Below, one piece after another: positions 25,497-33,522 of a DNA stretch of 64,000 nucleotides; position 1 is the first letter of the stretch; each line of letters begins with the position of its first letter. The notes below the pieces were generated by a model. That model was not told where the DNA came from. It made no database searches and was given only the letters and a program-made list of their open reading frames with translations. Source of the stretch: an uncultured Collinsella sp. (GTDB taxonomy: Bacteria; Actinomycetota; Coriobacteriia; Coriobacteriales; Coriobacteriaceae). A program made the position numbers and the translations under genes. The stretch is taken from positions 53,747 through 117,746 of the forward strand of contig CABUWV010000008.1 of NCBI GenBank assembly GCA_902495355.1, given 5' to 3'.

Positions 25497-25686
25497 AAGT
25501 TCACTCCCCTAAATGACAAAAGAACAGGTAGCACGCAGTGTGCTGAAATTCATGGGTGGTTAACTCTACCATATGGGCCAGCAGCCTCAAACTGCAGCAG
25601 ACGCTCGTCCAAATTGGCGTGACGCTTGCCTTGTTGTTCTTGACCTGGCCGCGCTATCGGACATGCTTCTGGTCTTGGATCACCAT

Positions 25687-25857
25687 GGGAAAGCTCATCC
25701 CGTTTTGTGCGTCTAGAGTGGGATGCGGCTTCCCAAAGGTGCCGTTAGGGGAAATCACATCCCGGTTTACCCCCTTGAAATGGGATGCCGTTTCCCGGAG
25801 GGGGTCCAGCGGGAAACGGCATCCCATTTTGGGCCCGAAAAGTGGGATACGGTTTCC
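25687..25857. repeat. Array B: three tandem palindromic units, 61-62 bp period
   Basis: Three units start at about 25687, 25748 and 25809. Arms are of the type GGGAAACGGCATCCCA and TGGGATGCCGTTTCCC, with loops of 16-20 bases and spacers such as GGAGGGGGTCCAGC. Unit, loop, spacer core and period match array A at 3775-4009. It lies in the 532-base gap between the GGDEF gene and the ABC exporter operon. Nothing else coding is visible in this gap. Confidence 0.8.
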
Positions 25858-25867
25858 GGCCGGCATG

Positions 25868-25906
25868 AAAAAGCCTCCGCAGCTCGTGTGGCTGCGGAGG
25901 CTTTAT
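25868..25906. terminator. Bidirectional terminator next to array B
   Basis: AAAGCCTCCGCAG and CTGCGGAGGCTTT form a perfect 13-bp stem. The minus strand ends in TTTTTCATG and the plus strand in TTTATTC. It probably ends the minus-strand marR-ABC operon. Confidence 0.8.
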
Positions 25907-25930
25907 TCGTTGCGGCGCATTGTGTTTGGG

Positions 25931-26022
25931 TCGCTGAGATGAGTCGATTTGCCCCGAAAGAGGAGGGCATTGACCTTAGGGTCATGCCCGACGAATGAGC
26001 GGCAAATCGGCCATCTCAGCGA
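25931..26022 (-). repeat. Nested inverted repeat after the ABC exporter operon
   Basis: Arms 25931-25953 (TCGCTGAGATG...CGATTTGCC) and 26001-26022 pair with one small bulge, enclosing a second hairpin GGGCATTGACC / GGTCATGCCC. It starts six bases after the stop codon of the gene at 26029 and would form a long double hairpin in its 3' untranslated region. Confidence 0.65.
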
Positions 26023-26028
26023 GCCGAA

Positions 26029-27948
26029 CTACTCCAGCTCAAACGCTCCGGTATAGAGCTGGTAGTAATACCCGCGCTTGGCAATCAGCTCGTCGTGGTT
26101 GCCGCGCTCGATGATGCGGCCGTGATCCAGACAGATGATCGCGTCGGAGTTGCGCACGGTGGACAGGCGGTGCGCGATGACAAACGTCGTGCGGCCTTCC
26201 ATGAGCTTGTCCATGCCGGCTTGCACGATGGCCTCGGTGCGGGTATCGATGCTCGACGTGGCCTCGTCCAGGATCATCGCCGGCGGATCGGCGACGGCGG
26301 CGCGTGCGATCGAGATCAGCTGGCGCTGGCCCTGCGACAGCTGGGCGCCGTTGCCGGTGAGCATCGTGTCGTAGCCGTCGGGCAGGCGGGTGATAAAGTC
26401 GTCCGCGCCGGCGAGCTTTGCTGCCGCGATGCACTCCTCGTCGGTGGCATCCAGATTGCCGTAGCGGATGTTATCCATCACGGTGCCGGTGAACAGGTTT
26501 ACGTCCTGCAGCACCACGCCCAGCGAGCGGCGCAGGTCTGCCTTGCGGATCTTGTTGACGTTGATGCCGTCGTAGCGAATCTTGCCGTCGGCGATGTCAT
26601 AGAAGCGGTTGATGAGGTTGGTGATGGTCGTCTTGCCGGCACCGGTGGCGCCGACAAACGCGACCTTCTGACCCGGCTTGGCAAACACGGACACGCCGTG
26701 CAGCACCTCGTGGTCGGGCGTGTAGCCAAAGTCGACGTTGTCCATGACCAGATCGCCACGCAGCGGCACGTATTCGATCTCGCCGGTCGCGCGGTGCGGA
26801 TGTTTCCACGCCCACATGCCGGTGTGGTGGTCGGCCTCCTCGAGCTGCCAGGTGTCGGGGTTCACCTGCGCGTTGACGAGCGTCACATAGCCTTCGTCGG
26901 CTTCGGGCTCCTCGTCGATGAGCTCAAAGATACGGTCGGCGCCGGCGAGGCCCATGACCACGGCGTTGATCTGCTGCGAGATCTGGCCGATCTGTCCGCA
27001 GAACTGCTTGGTCATGTTGAGGAACGGCACCACGACGGCGATGGACAGTGCCATGCCCGAGATGCTCAGGTTGGGCACGCCCAGCGCCAGGAAAATGCCG
27101 CCTGCCAGTGCGACCAGCACGTAGAGCAGGTTTCCCAGGTTCATAAGGATGGGCATGAGGATGTTGGCGTACATGTTGGCCTTCTGCGAGACCTCGAAGA
27201 GCTTTTCGTTGCGCTCGTCAAAATCGGCCTCGGCGGCAGACTCGTGGCAGAATGCCTTGACGACCTTCTGGCCGTTCATGACTTCCTCGATATGGCCCTC
27301 GACAACGCCGAGCTCGGTCTGCTGCGCAATAAAGAAGCGCGCGGAGTTGGAGCCGAGCAGCTTGGTCATAAAGGTCATAAAGGCGACGCCGGCCACAATG
27401 ACCAGGCACATCCAAACGCTGTAGTACAGCATGATAAAGAACACCGTGACGATGACGATGGTCGTCATGAGCAGGTTGGGCAGCGACTGGCTGATCATTT
27501 GGCGCAGCGTGTCGATGTCGTTTGTGTAGTGGCTCATGATGTCGCCGCGCTGGTGCGTGTCGAAGTAGCGAATCGGCAGGTCCTGCATGCGGTTGAACAT
27601 CTTCTCGCGCAGCTTCTCGAGCGAGCCCTGCGTGACGATGGCCATGGCGCGGTTCCAGAACAGCGAGGACAGGATGCCGACGCCGTAGATGCAGGCGAGG
27701 GTGGTCACGAGCTGTGCGATCTTGGGCTGTGCAGCTTCCCAATCGCCCGACTGCCACGATTCGCTAATAATCTGCAGGGCGCTCTGAAGGAAGGTCGCGC
27801 CGATGGAGTTGATGATGGCGCAGAGCACCACGCCGACGACGACGAGGGGCAAAAGCACGGGGTAGAAGCCAAAGAGCGTCTTGATGAGGCGCGACATGGT
27901 GCCACCCTTGCGGTTGAGCGCGCGCTCGGCGGTCGTTGCCTTACTCAT
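26029..27948 (-). CDS. ABC exporter half-transporter, catalytically canonical subunit
   Basis: A 639-residue fusion of a six-helix membrane domain (residues ~20-330) and an ABC ATPase. Walker A is GATGAGKTT, Walker B is AMILDEATSSID with the catalytic Glu, and the switch His is in VIAHRLSTV. The signature motif is altered to LSQGQ. An insertion of about 55 residues precedes the ATPase (EADEGYVTLVNAQVNPDTW...HHTGMWAWKHPHRATGEIEY), which is unusual for this class. The start ATGAGTAA overlaps the end of the upstream ABC gene by eight bases, so the two are translationally coupled. Together they form a heterodimeric exporter of the LmrCD/TM287-288 type for drugs, lipids or peptides. Confidence 0.93.
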   Translation of the reverse strand: MSKATTAERALNRKGGTMSRLIKTLFGFYPVLLPLVVVGVVLCAIINSIGATFLQSALQIISESWQSGDWEAAQPKIAQLVTTLACIYGVGILSSLFWNRAMAIVTQGSLEKLREKMFNRMQDLPIRYFDTHQRGDIMSHYTNDIDTLRQMISQSLPNLLMTTIVIVTVFFIMLYYSVWMCLVIVAGVAFMTFMTKLLGSNSARFFIAQQTELGVVEGHIEEVMNGQKVVKAFCHESAAEADFDERNEKLFEVSQKANMYANILMPILMNLGNLLYVLVALAGGIFLALGVPNLSISGMALSIAVVVPFLNMTKQFCGQIGQISQQINAVVMGLAGADRIFELIDEEPEADEGYVTLVNAQVNPDTWQLEEADHHTGMWAWKHPHRATGEIEYVPLRGDLVMDNVDFGYTPDHEVLHGVSVFAKPGQKVAFVGATGAGKTTITNLINRFYDIADGKIRYDGINVNKIRKADLRRSLGVVLQDVNLFTGTVMDNIRYGNLDATDEECIAAAKLAGADDFITRLPDGYDTMLTGNGAQLSQGQRQLISIARAAVADPPAMILDEATSSIDTRTEAIVQAGMDKLMEGRTTFVIAHRLSTVRNSDAIICLDHGRIIERGNHDELIAKRGYYYQLYTGAFELE

Positions 27949-29755
27949 GTGCCTCGCCTCCTTCCTGGGTCTGAGCTTGTGTTGCGGATGCCTCGGTGTC
28001 GGCTTCGACGGCCTCTTCGCCCTCGGCAGACATCTTGTTCTGCGAGGTGAAGGTCTCGCGGTAGATCTCGCTCGTCTTGAGCAGCTCGTCGTGGTTACCG
28101 ATCTGCGCGATACGGCCGCCCTCCATGACGATGATGCGGTCTGCGTCCTGCACGGAGCTAATGCGCTGGGCGATGATGAGCTTGGTCGTGTTGGGCAGAT
28201 AGCTTGCCAGCCCTGCGCGGATCTTGGCGTCGGTCTTGGTGTCGACGGCGCTGGTGGAGTCGTCCAGGATCAAGATCTTGGGGCGACGCAGCAGGGCGCG
28301 CGCAATGCACAGGCGCTGCTTCTGACCGCCCGAGACATTGGAGCCGCCCTGTTCGATCCAGGTGTCATAGCCCTTGGGGAAGCCGTCGACAAACTCGTCG
28401 GCGCAGGCCAGATGTGCCGCCTCGCGGACCTCCTCGTCGGTGGCGTTCGGGTCGCCCCAGCGCAGATTCTCGGCGATGGTGCCGCTAAACAGCACGTTTT
28501 TCTGTAGCACCATGGCCACTTGGTGGCGCAAGGCGTCCAAGTCGTAGTCGCGCACGTCCATGCCGCCCACGCGCACGGTGCCCTCGGTGGCGTCGTACAG
28601 GCGGGCGATGAGGTTTACAAGCGTGGACTTGGCCGAGCCGGTGCCGCCGATGATGCCGATGGTCTCGCCGCTCTTAATGTGCAGGTCGATATCGTCGAGC
28701 GCCTGGCGCTTCGCATGCGCGGAATACTTAAAGCTCACGTGGTCAAAGTCGATGGAACCGTCGGCAACCTCGAGCACGGGCTCGGCGGGATCGGCGATCG
28801 TGGGCTCGGCGGCTAGCACCTCGGTGATGCGGTGCGCCGATTCGTCGGCCATGGTCACCATGACAAAGATCATCGACAGCTGCATCAGGCTCATAAGGAT
28901 CTGGAAGCCATAGGTAAAGATCGAGGAGAGCTGGCCCACGTCGAACAGGGTGCCCTGGCTCGTGATGATGAGCTTGGAGCCCAGGTAGATGATGACGACG
29001 AACGCGCCGTTGACGCAGATGTTCATCATGGGGTTGTTAAAGGCCAGCAGCTTCTCGGCGCGGGTGAAGTCCATTTGGACGTCGCGTGCGGCGGTCGCGA
29101 ACTTCTCCTTCTCAAAGTCTTCGCGCACATAGCTCTTGACCACGCGCATGCCGGTGACGTTTTCCTCGACGGACTCGTTAAGGGCGTCGTACTTGTGGAA
29201 CACGCGCGAGAAGATGGGACGCACCTTAAAGATGATAAAGAACAGCCCAAAGCCCAGCAGCGGAATGATGACCAGGTAGACCATGGCGACGCTGCCGCCC
29301 ATGATAAATGCCATGGTAAAGGCGAAGATCAATACCAGCGGCGCGCGCACGGCGATACGGATGATCATCATAAAGGCCTGCTGCACGTTGTTGATATCGG
29401 TGGTCAGGCGCGTGACGAGCGAGGAGCTCGAGAACTCATCGATGTTGGCAAAGCTGAACGTCTGGATCTTGTAGAACAGGTCGTGACGCAGGTTCTTAGC
29501 GAAGCCGCAACTCGCATGGCTGCAGGTGACGCCGGCAGCGGCGCCAAAAGCAAGCGACGTCAGCGCGATGAGCACCAAAAAGCCCGCGGTGGGAAGCATC
29601 TCGGCTACGGTGGTGCCATCTTTGATGGCGTCGATCAGGTTGGCGGTGATAAATGGAATCAGCATCTCGCAGAGCACCTCGCCAAGCACGAGCAACGGCG
29701 TGGCAACGGTGACTTTTATATAGTCGCGGATGCTGCCCATGAGGGTTTTAATCAT
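27941..29755 (-). CDS. ABC exporter half-transporter, degenerate-site subunit
   Basis: A 604-residue half-transporter and partner of the gene at 26029. The ATPase has a normal signature (VSGGQ, ~474-478), but Walker A is GGTGSAKST (~370-378, Ala in place of the last Gly), Walker B ends LILDD (Asp 499 replaces the catalytic Glu), and the switch His is Gln (IIAQRISSV). Combined with LSQGQ in the partner this gives one consensus and one degenerate nucleotide site, the known pattern of heterodimeric exporters. ATG has GGGAGGA five bases upstream and overlaps the marR end by eight bases. The C-terminal tail is Ala/Glu/Thr-rich. Confidence 0.93.
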   Translation of the reverse strand: MIKTLMGSIRDYIKVTVATPLLVLGEVLCEMLIPFITANLIDAIKDGTTVAEMLPTAGFLVLIALTSLAFGAAAGVTCSHASCGFAKNLRHDLFYKIQTFSFANIDEFSSSSLVTRLTTDINNVQQAFMMIIRIAVRAPLVLIFAFTMAFIMGGSVAMVYLVIIPLLGFGLFFIIFKVRPIFSRVFHKYDALNESVEENVTGMRVVKSYVREDFEKEKFATAARDVQMDFTRAEKLLAFNNPMMNICVNGAFVVIIYLGSKLIITSQGTLFDVGQLSSIFTYGFQILMSLMQLSMIFVMVTMADESAHRITEVLAAEPTIADPAEPVLEVADGSIDFDHVSFKYSAHAKRQALDDIDLHIKSGETIGIIGGTGSAKSTLVNLIARLYDATEGTVRVGGMDVRDYDLDALRHQVAMVLQKNVLFSGTIAENLRWGDPNATDEEVREAAHLACADEFVDGFPKGYDTWIEQGGSNVSGGQKQRLCIARALLRRPKILILDDSTSAVDTKTDAKIRAGLASYLPNTTKLIIAQRISSVQDADRIIVMEGGRIAQIGNHDELLKTSEIYRETFTSQNKMSAEGEEAVEADTEASATQAQTQEGGEAHE

Positions 29756-30254
29756 CCAGTTCCTCCCAGGTTACACGGATTTTCTCGAGCATTTCGGCGA
29801 GCTGCTCGCGCTCGTCGTGGGTGAGGGCACCAAAGGCCTGCTCTCTAAAGCGAATGCGGGCTGCCTGGTCGATGCGGGCGTTTTCCCGGCCGGTTTCGGT
29901 CAGGCGAATGGTGAGCTGCCGTCGATCCTTGGGGTTACGGCTGCGCTCGATGAGGCCGTTGAGCTCGAGTTTGGACAGGATCTCGGAAAGCGACCCCGGC
30001 TTGAGGTCAAAGTGCATGCCGAGTTCCTGCTGCGACATCTCGCCGCCGGGTTGCTTGGCCAGCAGGCAGATGATGGGCGCCTTGCCGGACACGCCTCCGC
30101 CATGAAAATGCATGTAATGGCCGCAAAACCCAAGCCCATTGAGGATTCGCTTGGCAAGCTTGTCTTCTGAGCTAACCGCTTCGGGTGCATCCGCCGGCTG
30201 TGACGGGTCGCCGCCGGGCTCGTGCGAACAAAGGTTAAGAGGTTCATCGCACAT
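29748..30254 (-). CDS. MarR-family regulator of the downstream ABC exporter
   Basis: A 168-residue winged-helix regulator. The DNA-binding part has MSQQELGMHFDLKPGSLSEILSKLELNGLIERSRNPKDRRQLTIRLTETG-type MarR features in the middle (residues ~70-125). The first ~40 residues are polar and probably disordered, followed by GFCGHYMHFHGGG, an unusual Cys/His-rich stretch that might bind a metal or sense redox state. It is the first gene of a tightly overlapping marR-ABC-ABC operon, so autoregulation and drug-responsive derepression of the exporter are likely. Confidence 0.9.
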   Translation of the reverse strand: MCDEPLNLCSHEPGGDPSQPADAPEAVSSEDKLAKRILNGLGFCGHYMHFHGGGVSGKAPIICLLAKQPGGEMSQQELGMHFDLKPGSLSEILSKLELNGLIERSRNPKDRRQLTIRLTETGRENARIDQAARIRFREQAFGALTHDEREQLAEMLEKIRVTWEELDD

Positions 30255-30275
30255 GAATTAGTGTTGCTCCTTTCT

Positions 30276-30311
30276 TTAGTTAGGTAGTGGAATTGTTTTG
30301 TGCCTAACCAA
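30276..30311 (-). promoter_or_regulatory. Putative MarR operator upstream of the marR-ABC operon
   Basis: TTAGTTAGGTA (30276-30286) and TGCCTAACCAA (30301-30311) form an inverted repeat matching at 9 of 11 positions, with centres 25 bp apart. It lies 22-57 bases upstream of the marR start, where autoregulation would act. Confidence 0.5.
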
Positions 30312-30353
30312 TCTAGGAGCATGAGAAATGAATGTCAAGGTACCAAACTAGTG

Positions 30354-30441
30354 GTTACGCGGTTTTACCAAACCGCGTAACGGCTCGACGCTGCAAACCC
30401 GCCAGAGCGGCAATCTGCCTTTCAACTTCGGCGGCATGACC
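30354..30441 (+). ncRNA. Structured element S, copy 1 (3' truncated)
   Basis: It starts with the perfect hairpin GTTACGCGG TTTTACCAAA CCGCGTAAC (30354-30381), followed by CGACGCTGC and a GCGGCAATCTG stretch, and stops inside the third helix at GGCATGACC, where copy 2 begins after a few bases. The partner strand of helix 2 is missing, so it cannot fold like the full copies. It shares its first helix exactly with copy 4. Confidence 0.5.
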
Positions 30442-30448
30442 TTATAGA

Positions 30449-30605
30449 GTTACGGCGTTTTACCAAACGCCGTAACCGGCCGACGCTGCAAACGCTCCTA
30501 AGCGGCAATCTGGCGTTCAATCGTCGGGCATGGCCACAAGGCCTATGCCCTCCTCTTTCACGCCACCTTGCTCGCCTAGGAGCGTTTTCGCTGTCCGTCC
30601 TCAAC
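30449..30605 (+). ncRNA. Structured element S, copy 2 (full)
   Basis: Helix 1 is GTTACGGCG / CGCCGTAAC (30449-30476). Helix 2 pairs 30493-30508 (CGCTCCTAAGCGGCAA) with 30568-30584 (TTGCTCGCCTAGGAGCG). Helix 3 inside it is GGGCATGGCC / GGCCTATGCCC with loop ACAA (30526-30550). Conserved unpaired blocks are CGACGCTGC, TTCAA, CACCTTG and CTGTCCGTCCTCAACC. The helices differ in sequence from copies 3 and 4 but pair in the same places. Strand is assigned by analogy with copies 3 and 4, which follow plus-strand genes. Confidence 0.6.
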
Positions 30606-30632
30606 CCGTGATTCCGCCACGGTCCGCTTCGG

Positions 30633-30688
30633 TAGTCGTTGGGGACGTTCTTGTTTGACTAGTCATTTAAGAACGTCCCCAACGACTA
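30633..30688. repeat. TAGTC element, head-to-head pair
   Basis: TAGTCGTTGGGGACGTTCTT (30633-30652) and its exact reverse complement (30669-30688) flank 16 bases that include GACTAGTC. This is two opposed copies of the element found singly at 37614, 43654 and 59194. It lies 28 bases after structured element S copy 2. Confidence 0.8.
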
Positions 30689-30818
30689 ACTTCCTTCCCG
30701 TAACCTTTCCGCAACAATTCGACCTCCACGGCACCAGCGCCCGCCTGCCGTGCTCCCTGCGCTACACTTAGTCGCACTGTGGCGCTGCTGCGCCGTGCCC
30801 GAACCAAGGGAGACCCTC

Positions 30819-31643
30819 ATGAAGAACACTCAGCTGCTGCTGATCAACGATATGTGCGGCTACGGCAAGGTCGCGCTTTCTGCCATGCTGCCGGTGCTGT
30901 CGCACATGGGCTACCGTATCCATAACCTGCCGACGGCACTTGTGTCCGATACGCTCAACTATCCCAAGTTCTACATCCACGACACCACCGAGTACGTGCG
31001 TCAAAGCCTCGCTATCTGGGAGGAGCTCGGCTTTGAGTTCGACGCCATCTCGACCGGCTTTATCGTGACCGAGGAAGAGACGCGCATCATCTCGGACTTT
31101 TGCCACCGCCGTGCGCAAAAGGGCACCAAGGTGTTCGTCGACCCCATCATGGGCGACAACGGCAAGCTCTATGCGGGCGTGCCCGAGTCCACGATTGGCC
31201 TTATGCGGCATCTGCTGGAGTGCGCAGACTACGCGGTGCCCAACTATACCGAGGCATGCCTGCTCACCGATACGCCTATCGCCGAGCAAATCACGCCCGA
31301 CGAGGCCCGCGCCCTTGTGGACGCCGTGCGCGAGCTGGGTGCCAAGTCGGTGGTCATTACGAGCGCTGTAGTCAATGGCACGAACGCGGTTATCGGTTAC
31401 GACCATGTGGCGGGGGAGTACTTTACGATTCCCTTTGAGCTCATTCCGGTCTATTTCCCGGGCACGGGCGACACGTTCTCGGCGGTGCTCGTCGGCCGCG
31501 TTATGGCAGGCTGGAGTCTGCAGCGCGCGACGTCCGATGCCATGCGTGTGGTGGCTGAGCTTATCGAGCGCAATGCCGACCAAGAGGACAAGTCGGCCGG
31601 CCTTCCCATCGAGGCCTGCCTGGACGTGATCGACCATGAGTAA
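30819..31643 (+). CDS. pdxY: Pyridoxal/pyridoxamine kinase (PdxY-like)
   Basis: A 274-residue ribokinase-fold kinase that phosphorylates pyridoxal or pyridoxamine for salvage of vitamin B6. The family pattern VDPIMGDNGKLYAG lies at about 107-120, the catalytic GTGDTFSAVL near residue 220, and the N-terminal QLLLINDMCGYGKVALSAMLPVLSHMG is characteristic. ATG 30819 has GGGAG six bases upstream; an upstream in-frame ATG at 30750 lacks a site and adds non-family sequence. The next gene overlaps the stop by eight bases. Confidence 0.85.
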   Translation: MKNTQLLLINDMCGYGKVALSAMLPVLSHMGYRIHNLPTALVSDTLNYPKFYIHDTTEYVRQSLAIWEELGFEFDAISTGFIVTEEETRIISDFCHRRAQKGTKVFVDPIMGDNGKLYAGVPESTIGLMRHLLECADYAVPNYTEACLLTDTPIAEQITPDEARALVDAVRELGAKSVVITSAVVNGTNAVIGYDHVAGEYFTIPFELIPVYFPGTGDTFSAVLVGRVMAGWSLQRATSDAMRVVAELIERNADQEDKSAGLPIEACLDVIDHE

Positions 31644-31965
31644 TGCTGGCGAGGGCGGCGTCAAGCCTGCGGGCGGGGGCAAGCCGCTCGGTGCGCCGCG
31701 TGGCAAGCGTCCGCGTATCCGCGTGAGCTGCGTGGACCAGCTAGGCACATGCCGCTGCCATCACGGGCACAAGCCGGGTGACGTCTTCGACTTCGACCGA
31801 GACCGCGGCAAGATGTGTGCCATGGCCTGCCATGTGGGATTTCCCTATATCGATATCCTGCGCTATGGCGGAATCGTGCCTGGCAACGAGCCCGGTACGG
31901 CAAAGTTCTGCTGCCCCGAGGTCGATACGCTGAACGTCTGGCTTGCCGAGATCGTCGACGAGTAG
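31636..31965 (+). CDS. TIGR04076-like Cys-rich small protein
   Basis: A 109-residue protein with a disordered Gly/Lys/Pro-rich N-terminus (residues 1-25) and a compact domain: RVSCVDQLGTCRCHHGHKPGD, then KMCAMACHVGFPYIDILRYGG and KFCCPEV. The C-x-GH-K-G-D start, the LRYGG motif and the final CP match the TIGR04076 family, whose function is unknown. Six or more Cys suggest metal binding. It is translationally coupled to pdxY by the ATGAGTAA overlap. Base use is ordinary for the region. Confidence 0.7.
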   Translation: MSNAGEGGVKPAGGGKPLGAPRGKRPRIRVSCVDQLGTCRCHHGHKPGDVFDFDRDRGKMCAMACHVGFPYIDILRYGGIVPGNEPGTAKFCCPEVDTLNVWLAEIVDE

Positions 31966-31973
31966 TCGAGCGC

Positions 31974-32006
31974 AATGTGACAAAGGGACAGTCCCTTTGT
32001 CACATT
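31974..32006. repeat. GTGACAAAGGGAC-type palindrome, copy 3
   Basis: AATGTGACAAAGGGAC and GTCCCTTTGTCACATT are perfect inverted arms around a single central base. It starts eight bases after the stop of the TIGR04076-like gene. No U-tract follows. Confidence 0.85.
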
Positions 32007-32046
32007 CGCCGGGGCTGCCCCTTCTTTTTTGCTTATAATCCTAAAT

Positions 32047-32129
32047 CTCTGCATTTCATCCGATTTTAGGTTCTAAAAACTCTTCATTTCATCGATAATC
32101 AAGCATATAAACTCTGCATTTCATTCGAT
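32047..32129 (+). promoter_or_regulatory. Three iterated direct repeats upstream of the DUF4143 ATPase gene
   Basis: CTCTGCATTTCATCCGAT (32047), CTCTTCATTTCATCGAT (32080) and CTCTGCATTTCATTCGAT (32112) are direct repeats spaced 33 and 32 bases, about three helical turns, in a locally AT-rich stretch ending 19 bases before the start codon. This is the pattern of iterated binding sites (iterons or a cooperative operator). Confidence 0.6.
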
Positions 32130-32148
32130 GATATTGAGGGGAGAGCCT

Positions 32149-33510
32149 ATGCTGCGTAGGAAAATAGCGGCAGAGCTGGAGCGCTGGCTGAAGTCTGCCG
32201 AGCAAAAGGCCTTATTCATTACGGGTTCTCGCCAGATTGGCAAAAGCTATTCGATTCGCGCATTTGGCAAAGCCAACCATGCAACCTACATCGAGCTTAA
32301 CCTCATGGAAAACCGCCAGGCAAAAGATGCTCTTCTCGAGGCGCGGGATGCCGATGATTTCATCAGCAGGGTGACGCTTCTTTCGGGAAAGTCGATTGCA
32401 CCAGGCAAAACGCTCGTGTTTATCGATGAGGTCCAAGAGGCCCCCGACATCATGACGATGGCAAAGTTCCTTGTTGAGGACGGGAGGTGCCGCTGGGCGT
32501 TTTCGGGGTCAATGCTCGGGACTCAGTTCAAGGGCGTCAGGTCCTATCCCGTGGGGTATGTCCACGAGCTTAGGATGTTCCCGCTCGATTTTGAGGAGTT
32601 TTGCTGGGCAACCGGGGTGAGCGAGGGGGCTCGCCAAACGATACGTGACGCGTGTATCAGCGAGAGGCCCATTCCTGATTACATTCATGACGCGATGATG
32701 GCAAACTTCAGGACCTATACCGTTGTCGGCGGAATGCCGGAGGTCGTGCAGCGTTTCCTTGACACGCAGGGCGACCTTGCCTCTGTTCGTCAGCTACAGT
32801 CCGAGCTCAACGAACAGTACCGACGGGATATCTCCAAGTATGCAAGCGGGCGAGCCCTGCAGGTGCAGAGCATCTACGATCAGCTCCCCATTATGCTTGA
32901 GGGCGAACACAAGCGTTTCGTGCTCAATTCCATTGACCCCAAGGCGCATTATGAGAAGTACCAGCGAGATTTTGTCTGGCTTGTCGATGCCGGCGTTGCT
33001 CTCAAAGCCGATATCGTAACCGAGCCAAAGTCGCCCCTGCTCAAGACGGCACGGCCATCGCAGTTCAAGCTATACCAATCGGATACGGGCATGTTGATGG
33101 CGCGCTACCCCGTTGGAGTCGCCCAAGCGGCGTATCTTGATAGCAAGGAGCCCAATCTGGGCGGCATTTACGAAAACGTGGTGGCCCAGCAGCTGGCTGC
33201 CCAAAATCGCCAGCTTTACTACTATCAGACAAAAAAGCGCGGTGAAGTGGACTTTGTGGTCGACGGACCGGATGGGACGGCTGTTCCGATCGAGGTTAAA
33301 TCGGGCTCCTATTACCACGCGCACGCTGCGCTCGGTCATGTGCTTGATACGGCTGAATATGGCGTAAGGCTCGGGATTGTTTTCTCGAGAGGCAACGTTG
33401 AGCGCAACGGAGCGGTTCTCTATTTGCCGCTATATGCGACCTGGGCCCTTTCGGATGTTTTGGGCGACTCCTGCGCCGAGGGGATAAAGCTGGAGGTCAA
33501 GCCGGTCTAG
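32149..33510 (+). CDS. AAA-type ATPase with DUF4143/PD-(D/E)XK-like C-terminus
   Basis: A 453-residue protein of the ATP-binding AAA_14/DUF4143 group. Walker A is GSRQIGKS (residues ~25-32), Walker B VFIDEVQEAP (~90-99), and the sensor strand WAFSGSMLG. A winged-helix-like middle region follows, and the C-terminus has GEVDFVVDGPDG...PIEVKSG, the E-D-ExK pattern of a restriction-nuclease fold often seen in DUF4143. ATG 32149 has GAGGGGAG five bases upstream. Family function is unsettled; members are strain-variable and often accessory. Flanking palindromic repeats and AT-rich upstream DNA agree with acquisition by transfer, though codon use in the gene is not extreme. Confidence 0.85.
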   Translation: MLRRKIAAELERWLKSAEQKALFITGSRQIGKSYSIRAFGKANHATYIELNLMENRQAKDALLEARDADDFISRVTLLSGKSIAPGKTLVFIDEVQEAPDIMTMAKFLVEDGRCRWAFSGSMLGTQFKGVRSYPVGYVHELRMFPLDFEEFCWATGVSEGARQTIRDACISERPIPDYIHDAMMANFRTYTVVGGMPEVVQRFLDTQGDLASVRQLQSELNEQYRRDISKYASGRALQVQSIYDQLPIMLEGEHKRFVLNSIDPKAHYEKYQRDFVWLVDAGVALKADIVTEPKSPLLKTARPSQFKLYQSDTGMLMARYPVGVAQAAYLDSKEPNLGGIYENVVAQQLAAQNRQLYYYQTKKRGEVDFVVDGPDGTAVPIEVKSGSYYHAHAALGHVLDTAEYGVRLGIVFSRGNVERNGAVLYLPLYATWALSDVLGDSCAEGIKLEVKPV

Positions 33511-33522
33511 GGCCGGTCCCGG

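Noticed and set aside
25556..25942. A 128-codon frame covering array B
   Set aside because: Its translation simply follows the palindromic units; the frame has no ribosome site and no family features.
26095..28050. A 651-codon open frame on the plus strand
   Set aside because: It is antisense to the ABC exporter genes and is a codon-bias shadow.
27941..29755. ABC gene inactivated by mutation
   Set aside because: The changed Walker B and switch residues match the known degenerate site of heterodimeric exporters, and the partner subunit supplies the complementary pattern, so this is design rather than decay.
32128..32148. Earlier ATG start for the DUF4143 ATPase
   Set aside because: ATG 32128 lies within the third upstream repeat and has no ribosome site; ATG 32149 has GAGGGGAG at good spacing.
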